From Leptospiraceae bacterium (GTDB lineage: Bacteria > Spirochaetota > Leptospiria > Leptospirales > Leptospiraceae): 13,893 bases of DNA. Both the position numbers and the translations under genes were made by a program. Under the pieces are notes generated by a model that made no database searches, had not been told where the DNA came from, and worked only from the letters and a program-made list of their open reading frames with translations. The stretch covers positions 1-13,893 of the forward strand of contig JAIXRB010000185.1 of assembly GCA_027485405.1 (NCBI GenBank), in the 5' to 3' direction. Positions within the stretch are counted from its first letter, which is position 1; each line of letters starts with the position of its first letter. This document shows positions 1 through 6,159 of this stretch, piece by piece.

Positions 1-365
1 AAGGTATAGTGCAAGAGGTTGTAAGTTCCGCCATACAACGATGAAGAAGCAACAATCTCTTGCCCAGTTTCAACTATGTTTAAAAGAGCAAGGGTTTCTG
101 CTGATTGACCGGATGCCGTAGCCAGTGCCGCTACTCCTCCTTCTAAAGCCGCCACTCGCTTTTCTAAAACGTCTGTGGTTGGGTTCATCAATCGGGTGTA
201 AATGTTTCCAAACTCTTGCAGTCCGAAAAGACGAGCCGCATGGTCAGTATCTTTGAAAACATAAGAAGTCGTTTGGTAGAGAGGAACGGCTCTAGAAGTG
301 GTGGTTGGGTCTGGCTCTTGTCCAGCATGGAGTGCAATGGTTTCTGCTTTGTATTGTCTTGCCAT
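1..365 (-). CDS. metY: O-acetylhomoserine aminocarboxypropyltransferase (MetY), N-terminal part
   Basis: The first 121 residues of a Cys/Met-metabolism PLP enzyme; the rest lies beyond the left edge. The family makes homocysteine from O-acetylhomoserine and sulfide in the cytoplasm (direct sulfhydrylation). The protein begins MARQYKAETIALHAGQ, typical of this family, with the conserved YTRLMNPTTDVLEKR block at 56-70, whose Tyr and Arg normally contact the PLP phosphate of the partner subunit, and ASGQSAET at 84-91. The PLP lysine would fall outside the window. The ATG at 363-365 is preceded by AAGGA with a 7-nt spacer, a convincing ribosome-binding site. It is divergent from the outer-membrane protein gene at 528. 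The long N-terminus without a large gap favours MetY over cystathionine gamma-synthase/lyase, but these relatives cannot be fully excluded from a fragment. Confidence 0.9.
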   Translation of the reverse strand, partial: MARQYKAETIALHAGQEPDPTTTSRAVPLYQTTSYVFKDTDHAARLFGLQEFGNIYTRLMNPTTDVLEKRVAALEGGVAALATASGQSAETLALLNIVETGQEIVASSSLYGGTYNLLHYT

Positions 366-427
366 AGGTTTATCCTTAATTTGCTATTGTTCCAGAAAAA
401 TGAGGCATCTTTTATTGTAAAGAAATT

Positions 428-441
428 TCCAATAAATTGGA
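428..441. repeat. Perfect 14-bp palindrome in the metY / outer-membrane-protein intergenic region
   Basis: TCCAAT-AA-ATTGGA, arms of 6 bp around a 2-bp centre, lies in the 162-bp gap between two divergent genes, about 63 bp upstream of the metY start. Its position would suit a transcription-factor operator for metY. It is short and AT-rich, so chance occurrence is quite possible, and I do not recognise it as a known operator. Confidence 0.25.
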
Positions 442-527
442 TAAAAAGTTCGCTTTATTGTGAGAAAGCAATCCAGTAAATTTGTTATGGTTTCATGTGG
501 GTCAATCGATAATCTTAGGGTAATTTC

Positions 528-2111
528 ATGGGAAACTTAATATTTAGATCGTCCCTCGGAGTTTTGTTCTTTTTTGCTTTCCCAGTTTTTGCCCAGGTAT
601 GGGTACCTTCTGGAACAGAAATGCGCAGACCTTCCGCCCTTCAATTTGATGCGGGAGCTAGCTTATACCAGGGAGATTACTACGCGCATATTTCTCCAAA
701 TTTTACTTACAACCACGGATCTAAGTTTGGTTATTCGTTTTCTCTTCCCGTTAATGTTCTACTAGTGGATAGAAACCCACTGTTAGAAAATTCAAGGCCA
801 GGCAAAGTTCGAGATATTGATTACAATAGTAGGGTAGACTATTCAAAAATCTTAAATTATCTCTCGTATGGAACATACAACCAACAGATTCCAGGTAAAG
901 TGACGTATTCGTTCTTTGCAGGTCGCATGATCGATGGTTACATTGGGCATGGAACTATCATCAACAAATATATGTCGTCTTCTCGCTTTGATTCTTACAA
1001 TCCAGGTGTGGTTGCAGATATCAATACCGACTACGGAGAAGCTCAATACTTTTCAAACTCTGCTGTTAGTTTAGATGTGAATGCAGTTCGTGTCTATATA
1101 AAGCCATTGGCGATCGGCAGAAAAGTAATGTCTATGTACAAATCGTATTCTAGTGATACGGCTTATATGATGCCTATCCGAGGAAAAGTCATCGATGAAG
1201 CAGGAAGACCTTCCGTTGAAGATGAAGTTGGCGTTGATAAAAAGAAAGAAGACAAAAAAGAAGTGAGACCCATCAACAAAGATTCTCGAATGGAGATCTA
1301 TGACAATGATGCTTGGTACAATAGAATGACAATTGGATATACCAATGCCTTTGATCGCAACGCGCCCAAAGAATTGGCATACAATACGAATGGATCTCCT
1401 GTTACTGTTGCCAATTTAGACAATCCAAAGACGAAAGAAACAAGCCGTCTAACCGTAGAAGGATTCGATTTGGAATACCGATTGTTAAACCTTTCCTATA
1501 TGGAGTTCACCCCTTATGTGGATGTGAATCGAATCAAAGAGTTCGATAAAGCCCAAGGGACTCACTATGGTGCCATTTTTAGATTGGGAACCAAAGACTT
1601 GAACATCATTTTTAAGCCGGAGTTTCGGAACATGAGTTCAAACTACATTCCAATGTACTTTGATAGTTTTTACGAAGTAGAGAGGTTCCAAACCTTCCCA
1701 GTGGCAAGCCCAATGCGACCAAAATACGATACAATTCGTACACTGCCTTCCAATTCGCGAGTCAATGGCTATTATCACACTCTGTATATCAACTTCTTCC
1801 ATTTCGGCTTTGAATTTGCTGTAGAGGACTATGGTGGCAAAAACAACAGTCGGGTGTTTCTTGCGTCCTACATCCCAATTGGTTCCTCGTTTATGCTTTC
1901 GTTCTATTATACAAAGAAAGGCCATGATCGCAATGGAAACGCTTTTACAATCGATGACAATGCTCAGGCGGCGGCAGAGCTTTCCAAATCTTTTGGACCA
2001 TTGATGCTTAGAGTCCAAAACCTACGAAGATACATTTTAGATGTTCCTGAAAAATCTTTCTCTTCTATTGATGAAATTCGATTTTTAGTTTCTGGTGGAA
2101 TCAGCTTCTAA
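528..2111 (+). CDS. Putative outer-membrane beta-barrel protein
   Basis: A 527-aa exported protein that I do not recognise by name. Residues 1-22 form a signal peptide (Arg7, hydrophobic 10-21, predicted cut VFA|QV). The mature part is rich in aromatic residues and alternating polar/hydrophobic stretches (for example 66-80 and 186-193), and ends EIRFLVSGGISF with a terminal Phe, the usual signature for beta-barrel insertion by BamA. Residues about 223-256 are strongly charged (VDKKKEDKKEV) and read like a long extracellular or periplasmic loop rather than a strand. No cysteines were noticed. The ATG is preceded by TAGGG with a 7-nt spacer. The 3' end overlaps the convergent rsmE gene by 11 bp. 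Outer-membrane location is inferred from composition and the C-terminus; the transported substrate or other role is unknown. Confidence 0.7.
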   Translation: MGNLIFRSSLGVLFFFAFPVFAQVWVPSGTEMRRPSALQFDAGASLYQGDYYAHISPNFTYNHGSKFGYSFSLPVNVLLVDRNPLLENSRPGKVRDIDYNSRVDYSKILNYLSYGTYNQQIPGKVTYSFFAGRMIDGYIGHGTIINKYMSSSRFDSYNPGVVADINTDYGEAQYFSNSAVSLDVNAVRVYIKPLAIGRKVMSMYKSYSSDTAYMMPIRGKVIDEAGRPSVEDEVGVDKKKEDKKEVRPINKDSRMEIYDNDAWYNRMTIGYTNAFDRNAPKELAYNTNGSPVTVANLDNPKTKETSRLTVEGFDLEYRLLNLSYMEFTPYVDVNRIKEFDKAQGTHYGAIFRLGTKDLNIIFKPEFRNMSSNYIPMYFDSFYEVERFQTFPVASPMRPKYDTIRTLPSNSRVNGYYHTLYINFFHFGFEFAVEDYGGKNNSRVFLASYIPIGSSFMLSFYYTKKGHDRNGNAFTIDDNAQAAAELSKSFGPLMLRVQNLRRYILDVPEKSFSSIDEIRFLVSGGISF

Positions 2112-2811
2112 AGAGTTCCCATTCATATAGAATTTGGGCTAGCGCGTATTCCGTTCTCATCATTTTCTTTCCCAACTGGCAGATATTAAATCCAACTTTT
2201 TCAAACTCTTCCACTTCTGAGTCGTAAAATCCGGATTCTGGACCCAAGACAAATAAAACTCGTTTATCGGAAATTGGTTTTAGCTCGGAACAAACGGTTC
2301 GAAACGAAATCTTTGAAGTATGAAATAAGAAATTGAAGCTAAAGTCGTTCCAAAGGTTTGGGTTTAATTCTCTATCTAGCATTTCGAAAGTGGGAAGCAT
2401 TGACTGACCAGTTTGGCTCATTCCTTCCAAAAAGTAAGTTTCCGCATCGGTTCTGTAGATCGGACTAGTTCCAAAATCTGTATTGCGACTCCGAGGCTGA
2501 AAGAACAAAATCTTTTCAATTCCGTAAGCGCCCGCTAAATGGAAAATTTTCTTTCCTGTTTGAGGGCGGGGAAGGGGCATTGCGAGATGGATACTTGTCG
2601 TAAGGGAAGCAGGAAAAATTTCCTGGATTTCGATTTCTTTCTTAGACTCAGAAAGTAAACCAATCCCTGTTCCTTCTCCAACTAAGATTACTTTAACACT
2701 GTCTCCTGCTTGCTTCTTTAGGATTTGTGTTATATGGAAACTTTCTTTTTCACCTAGAGAAAAAACAGAGGAAGCAATACGATTAGAAGAATGAATTGGG
2801 ATCCAGTTCAA
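2101..2811 (-). CDS. rsmE: RsmE-family 16S rRNA (uracil1498-N3)-methyltransferase
   Basis: A 236-aa protein close to the usual RsmE length of about 240. RsmE uses S-adenosylmethionine to methylate U1498 of 16S rRNA in the 30S subunit. The N-terminal PUA-like part (about 1-70) shows the family pattern FSLGEKESFHITQILKKQ followed by GD, and the SPOUT knot region ends with VLGPESGF at 188-195 and MMRTEYALAQIL at 217-228, matching the family's IGPEGGF and LRTETA blocks. Substitutions at these blocks (Ser for the second Gly, Tyr for Thr) and a changed 130-140 segment make it a divergent member. The start is TTG at 2809-2811: a TGA stop lies four codons upstream and the next Met is residue 78, so no other start keeps the PUA domain. 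It is the last gene of a three-gene minus-strand cluster, 30 nt after the zinc-ribbon gene. Confidence 0.8.
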   Translation of the reverse strand: MNWIPIHSSNRIASSVFSLGEKESFHITQILKKQAGDSVKVILVGEGTGIGLLSESKKEIEIQEIFPASLTTSIHLAMPLPRPQTGKKIFHLAGAYGIEKILFFQPRSRNTDFGTSPIYRTDAETYFLEGMSQTGQSMLPTFEMLDRELNPNLWNDFSFNFLFHTSKISFRTVCSELKPISDKRVLFVLGPESGFYDSEVEEFEKVGFNICQLGKKMMRTEYALAQILYEWELFRS

Positions 2812-2841
2812 GTTTCGTTCTCAGGAACTTAGTCTAAAAAA

Positions 2842-3309
2842 TCAAATATCAAAACTATGTGGATTGGATTCAGGTTCTTCTGAAGGAATCTCATTGGGCT
2901 TTTTTAATCCTTCAGGTTCTTCCCAGGATTCCGGTTCAGAAGTTAACTTGGTTACTTTTCCTTCCTCACAACCCCGAAAGATATGTAGCCCTAAAATAGA
3001 AAAAAGTAGAAAAACTGCCAGCCTTTTGGCAAAACCATGGGATCTGCTGGAGGCTGAGCTTTGTCTTTTTGCTCTTTCTTCTCTTTTGAATTTCCAGTAG
3101 TCAATTGGGGCATACAGCAAATCCAAAAGCAATCTACCAAAGGGTTCTTTTGTATCCAAAACAGGCTCTTCAGAGGTCTCAGAATCGATCTGAGCGGGGT
3201 CAAAACGGAAACTATGGGAACAGACTGGGCAACGAACGAGAAGGAGGGATTGGGTGGCAGGGATTCGTAAAGTTGCCCCACATTGGGGGCAACGTTTTAG
3301 ATAGTTCAA
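2842..3309 (-). CDS. Zinc-ribbon protein with one membrane segment
   Basis: A 155-aa protein of unknown function. The N-terminus carries two CPxC knuckles, Cys7/Cys10 and Cys27/Cys30, separated by 16 residues, resembling the MJ0042-type zinc ribbon found at the start of many membrane-anchored proteins. A basic stretch (73-82, KFKREERAKR) precedes a single hydrophobic segment at about 96-110, followed by an acidic, proline-rich tail (124-150). The likely arrangement is zinc ribbon in the cytoplasm, tail in the periplasm. The start is TTG at 3307-3309; an in-frame TAA lies 11 codons upstream with no ATG between, and no clear ribosome-binding site is visible, so translation may depend on coupling with the gene ending 19 nt upstream. 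Zinc binding is inferred from the cysteines only. Confidence 0.7.
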   Translation of the reverse strand: MNYLKRCPQCGATLRIPATQSLLLVRCPVCSHSFRFDPAQIDSETSEEPVLDTKEPFGRLLLDLLYAPIDYWKFKREERAKRQSSASSRSHGFAKRLAVFLLFSILGLHIFRGCEEGKVTKLTSEPESWEEPEGLKKPNEIPSEEPESNPHSFDI

Positions 3310-3328
3310 AGAAAACGGAAACGGATTT

Positions 3329-4159
3329 TTAGTATTTTAAAGACTGCTTTAAAACCTCAACATTTCTGCGGTAGTTTCTGTTTCCGTCTCTGTCATTGTA
3401 GTCAAAAATCTTTGTGAAGAGTTTATCAAAGAAGTCCACGTTTTTAAAATAGAATTCTTTTTTGAATTGGTTTCGAATCGGGTTCGTCTTTGTGTTTTCT
3501 ACACTAGACAAAAGATACTTCCCAACACCTTTCTCTTCTGGCATTTCCGGAGTTCCCCATAGAGGGAGTCCATCGTGCTGGTAGAAAAGTTCAAATTTCT
3601 CGTTGTGAGCCGATGGTCCGTTTGGAGCCATGTCCCAAATTGTAGAAATAGTTTTGTCTTCGATCACAAAGTCATTTTTGTAAACGTAGGTTCTAAGCTT
3701 AGTAATGTTACGTGGTTGTTCTTTTCTTGGTTCCGGATCGGCATTGTTTGCTCCTTCGAAAAATACTTCGAAGTGTTTGAACTTTGCACCTTCATTGTAT
3801 TCCGATCTTCCATCGTCACTTCCAACGAAATCGAACACTTCCAGGTGGAGGCAAGTGTTGTCTGCGGCTTCCTGGTTTGTAGCGGCTTCGCATTTTTCTC
3901 CGTCCGCAGAAGGTTTGCCTTTGTAAAGGACAGTTCTGTGTGGGAGGGTTCGCACTCTCATTTTAAAAAGTACAGTATGTCGAGTTAACTTCTTGTTGAC
4001 CTCGGAAATATTGTCATCCAGCTCTTTTTCTGTTTCAGCGATGGATTTTCCTTCTTGAGTAACATCAATGCCTGCAGTTCCAGACTCTGTACTGCCTGCT
4101 TGAGCTAGGAGTCCTAAGCTCAAAAGTAAAAATAGGGGGATCAGTTTATTCCATTTCAT
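3329..4159 (-). CDS. fcpB: Secreted protein, probable flagellar-coiling sheath protein FcpB
   Basis: A 276-aa exported protein. Residues 1-21 are a clear signal peptide (Lys2, Lys5, hydrophobic 6-19, cut AQA|GS), leaving a mature protein of roughly 29 kDa. There are only two cysteines, Cys90 and Cys103, which could form a disulfide in the periplasm. A mixed charged/aromatic body follows, with an Arg/Asn-rich C-terminus (DRDGNRNYRRN at 256-266). FcpB is a Leptospira-specific protein coating the surface of the periplasmic flagellar filament and needed for its coiled shape. I assign it here because size, signal peptide and location (next to a flagellar island with fliN and fliM) fit, and because, from memory, the known gene sits about a dozen genes from fliM in L. 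interrogans; I did not align it. The ATG is preceded by AGGAAG (8-nt spacer). It may be the first gene of a cluster with the zinc-ribbon gene and rsmE. Confidence 0.55.
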   Translation of the reverse strand: MKWNKLIPLFLLLSLGLLAQAGSTESGTAGIDVTQEGKSIAETEKELDDNISEVNKKLTRHTVLFKMRVRTLPHRTVLYKGKPSADGEKCEAATNQEAADNTCLHLEVFDFVGSDDGRSEYNEGAKFKHFEVFFEGANNADPEPRKEQPRNITKLRTYVYKNDFVIEDKTISTIWDMAPNGPSAHNEKFELFYQHDGLPLWGTPEMPEEKGVGKYLLSSVENTKTNPIRNQFKKEFYFKNVDFFDKLFTKIFDYNDRDGNRNYRRNVEVLKQSLKY

Positions 4160-4243
4160 TTCCGTTTCTTCCTAAATCGGTCTAATTTGAGAATAGTTTT
4201 GCAACGCCCAAAAGCGTAAACTATATTCCTCTTTGAATATCGG

Positions 4244-4268
4244 AAAAAGAAACCCCGAATTAAGGGTT
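4244..4268 (-). terminator. Possible weak intrinsic terminator after the AAA+ ATPase gene
   Basis: On the minus strand, just past the ATPase stop codon region, AACCC (4264-4268) can pair with GGGTT (4251-4255) across an 8-nt loop containing the TAA, followed by TCTTTTT. The stem is only 5 bp, so termination would be weak. It separates the ATPase gene from the next minus-strand gene starting at 4159, which suggests the latter has its own promoter in the 100-bp gap. Confidence 0.35.
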
Positions 4269-5507
4269 GTTTGGGATTTTTCCCCCTAAAAATGCCATTT
4301 CTTCCAGTGTTTTCTTATACAAATGGACCGGAGGGGCAGAAATCTCTTTTTTTGCCAGAATTAGCTCCGAAACCCATTTTCTTTCTACGGAATCACAGAA
4401 ATCTTTCAAATTCCTGCCGGAATAGCCTTCCAGGTCTTTCGCCAGGGAAAGTCTCTCATCCTGGGAGAGTTGGATGGCAAAGCCAGATAAAATCTCTGAG
4501 CGCTCTTCCACAGATGGCAGAGGAAAGAAGATTTTTCGATCAAACCGAGAGAGAAGGGCGGGATCCAGGTCTTCTTTGCGGTTGGTCGCTCCGATGGTTA
4601 TGATCCCACCCATTTTAGTAATTCCATCTAACTTTCGCAGAAGAACGCTCAAAAGATTGCGAGTTGCCTCAAAAAGTCCGTCTTCCCTAGAAGTTGCTAG
4701 CGAATCAATTTCGTCTAGAAAAAGAAATGCCCTTTCGTACAAAGCCGTCGCATCAAAAACAGCCGCTAAGTTTTGCGAAGATTCCCCGTAGTACTTACTC
4801 AAAATTGTTTCAATAGGTACATAGACCAGCGGAACATTGCTTTCTTCAGCCGCAATTTTTGCCATTGTGGTTTTTCCAACTCCAGGGGAACCTTCAAATA
4901 AAACTGCCCTAGGTAAGATTGAACTTGGGTTACGCCTTGTGAACTGAGATATTTTGTTGAAAGGTTCTGGATTCAATAGTGGAAAAATCAAGCTCTCTTT
5001 GATTTGTTTTTTGACCATTTCATAACCAAACACAGATTGAAAACTTGTGTTCGGATCCCCAGGTAAAAATACATCAGCACCTAGCTTTCGCAAAATGGAT
5101 TCAGGATCTTTCTTTTCTGATTCGCTTCCCGAGAAGAGTTGGGAAACCGCAATGCAGAGTTGGAGTTCTTTTGTTGAAAAGGTGATCCGCTTTGTGAATT
5201 CGAGCTTTGTGGACTGACTAAAGAACATGATTCGAATGCGCAATTTGTCCAAAATGTCCATTTTCTCGAAAAGGTTGTCAGGGAGCACTTGGATGCTTAG
5301 GAAATGTTCTTCGCAAGAAACAATTCGAAAGTTCTCAATAAAGTTTTTGACACGAACCAAAAATGGGATGAGGATTCTATTGTCTTGCGGAGCAGTCTCC
5401 AATCGAAAAACCGTTTCTTCTTTTTCAATGAGAAATTGATAAGGGGTAGCTGATAGGTGTTTGGCAAGAAGTTCTTTGGCAGAAAAAAAATCTGGTTCTT
5501 GGGACAT
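4260..5507 (-). CDS. AAA+ ATPase with an unrecognised N-terminal domain
   Basis: A 415-aa protein with one complete classical AAA module: Walker A GSPGVGKT at 206-213, aromatic pore loop YYGES at 239-243, Walker B FLFLDEID at 261-268, sensor-1 Asn309 in GATNR, an arginine finger at SRFDR (320-324), and a sensor-2-like GYSGRNLKDF at 361-370. This set is typical of ATP-driven hexameric protein unfoldases of the FtsH/Cdc48/proteasomal-ATPase type. Residues 1-150 match no domain I know and probably choose the substrate or partner. There is no membrane segment and no HExxH protease motif, so it is neither FtsH nor obviously a protease. It is divergent from fliN across 81 bp and lies between fliN and the candidate fcpB, hinting at a flagellar role. 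The ATG at 5505-5507 lacks a clear Shine-Dalgarno sequence. Confidence 0.85.
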   Translation of the reverse strand: MSQEPDFFSAKELLAKHLSATPYQFLIEKEETVFRLETAPQDNRILIPFLVRVKNFIENFRIVSCEEHFLSIQVLPDNLFEKMDILDKLRIRIMFFSQSTKLEFTKRITFSTKELQLCIAVSQLFSGSESEKKDPESILRKLGADVFLPGDPNTSFQSVFGYEMVKKQIKESLIFPLLNPEPFNKISQFTRRNPSSILPRAVLFEGSPGVGKTTMAKIAAEESNVPLVYVPIETILSKYYGESSQNLAAVFDATALYERAFLFLDEIDSLATSREDGLFEATRNLLSVLLRKLDGITKMGGIITIGATNRKEDLDPALLSRFDRKIFFPLPSVEERSEILSGFAIQLSQDERLSLAKDLEGYSGRNLKDFCDSVERKWVSELILAKKEISAPPVHLYKKTLEEMAFLGGKIPNNP

Positions 5508-5588
5508 AAATATTCTATCGGAGAAGTTGAATTTTTTATCAAGGAAGGTTTTTGTTTTCTCCGAAGGGAATAAAGAAGCGAGGAACCC

Positions 5589-6104
5589 ATGGGCGAAGGA
5601 TCACTATCACAAGAAGACATAGACGCATTGCTTGGCGGATTTGGAGGCGGTGGAGGTGGCGGCGCTAAATCCAGCAGTGGAATGGATGATTTAGACGCCC
5701 TCGTTGGTGGCGGTGACTCATCGGGACCGAGTTTTGCTGACATTGCCGCGGCTCTTGGACCAAGTGCTACACCTGCTCCACCCAAATCTTCGAGCAAACC
5801 CTCAGGCGGTGGAGGCGGAGGCCATAGCGCAAACACTTCTAACCTCAATCTTCTTTTAGATGTCACACTTCAGTTAACTATTGAGCTCGGACGAACCACT
5901 ATGTTCATCAAAGATGTGCTTCAGCTCATGGAAGGAACAGTAGTTGAGTTGGATAAAAATGTTGGGGAAGAGTTGGATATCTTGGCGAACGGAAAACTCG
6001 TTGGTCGGGGAAAATTAATTGTTTTAGATGATTACTATGGAATCCAAATCACATACATCGTAGATCCAAAGGATTGGTTAGGCGGAACGCCTGCTTTTAT
6101 GTAA
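5589..6104 (+). CDS. fliN: Flagellar motor switch protein FliN
   Basis: A 171-aa C-ring component that works with FliM and FliG to build and switch the flagellar rotor. The SpoA domain occupies about 90-160 (LDVTLQLTIELGRT, then VVELDKNVGEELDILANGKL, then GRGKLIVLDDYYGIQIT), diagnostic of FliN. The N-terminus begins with SLSQEDIDALL at 5-15, the EIDALL-type motif that binds CheY in FliM/FliY. A second similar segment, MDDLDALVGG at 32-41, follows. The 75 residues before the SpoA domain are low-complexity, with Gly runs at 19-25 and 73-78 and a Pro/Ser/Ala linker. This makes the protein longer than the roughly 100-140 aa of enteric FliN but lacking the CheC domain of FliY. The ATG follows GAGGA with a short 4-nt spacer. 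The gene is alone on its strand, ending in a hairpin. Confidence 0.93.
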   Translation: MGEGSLSQEDIDALLGGFGGGGGGGAKSSSGMDDLDALVGGGDSSGPSFADIAAALGPSATPAPPKSSSKPSGGGGGGHSANTSNLNLLLDVTLQLTIELGRTTMFIKDVLQLMEGTVVELDKNVGEELDILANGKLVGRGKLIVLDDYYGIQITYIVDPKDWLGGTPAFM

Positions 6105-6122
6105 TCTTGGAAAGTTTAGATT

Positions 6123-6150
6123 AAACCTCCCAGATGGACTGAGAGGTTTT
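6123..6150. terminator. Hairpin between convergent fliN and SPFH genes, probable bidirectional terminator
   Basis: AAACCTC (6123-6129) pairs with GAGGTTT (6143-6149); after a C/A mismatch, CAG (6131-6133) pairs with CTG (6139-6141) around the loop ATGGA. The 10-bp interrupted stem lies in the 55-bp gap between the stop codons of two convergent genes, the expected place for a shared terminator. The U-tract is short (four T on the plus strand), so efficiency is uncertain. Confidence 0.6.
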
Positions 6151-6159
6151 GAGAGAGAA

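Noticed and set aside
216..479. Plus-strand open frame of 87 codons covering the start of metY
   Set aside because: It lies opposite the well-conserved metY N-terminus, and its sequence has no recognisable pattern.
482..513. Promoter for the outer-membrane protein gene based on GATAAT at 508-513
   Set aside because: Transcription from it would begin at about 520, cutting off the ribosome-binding site, and no suitably spaced -35 box is present.
366..527. Possible SAM or other riboswitch in the metY leader
   Set aside because: The 162-bp gap lacks the conserved helices and long GC-rich pairings of known SAM riboswitches, and only one short palindrome is visible.
1638..2018. Minus-strand open frame of 126 codons inside the outer-membrane protein gene
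   Set aside because: It is fully contained in a well-supported gene and lacks a convincing family pattern or ribosome-binding site.
5297..5866. Long minus-strand open frame with proline runs, opposite the start of fliN
   Set aside because: The proline runs are the reverse complement of the FliN glycine codons. It overlaps two well-supported genes and shows no domain of its own.
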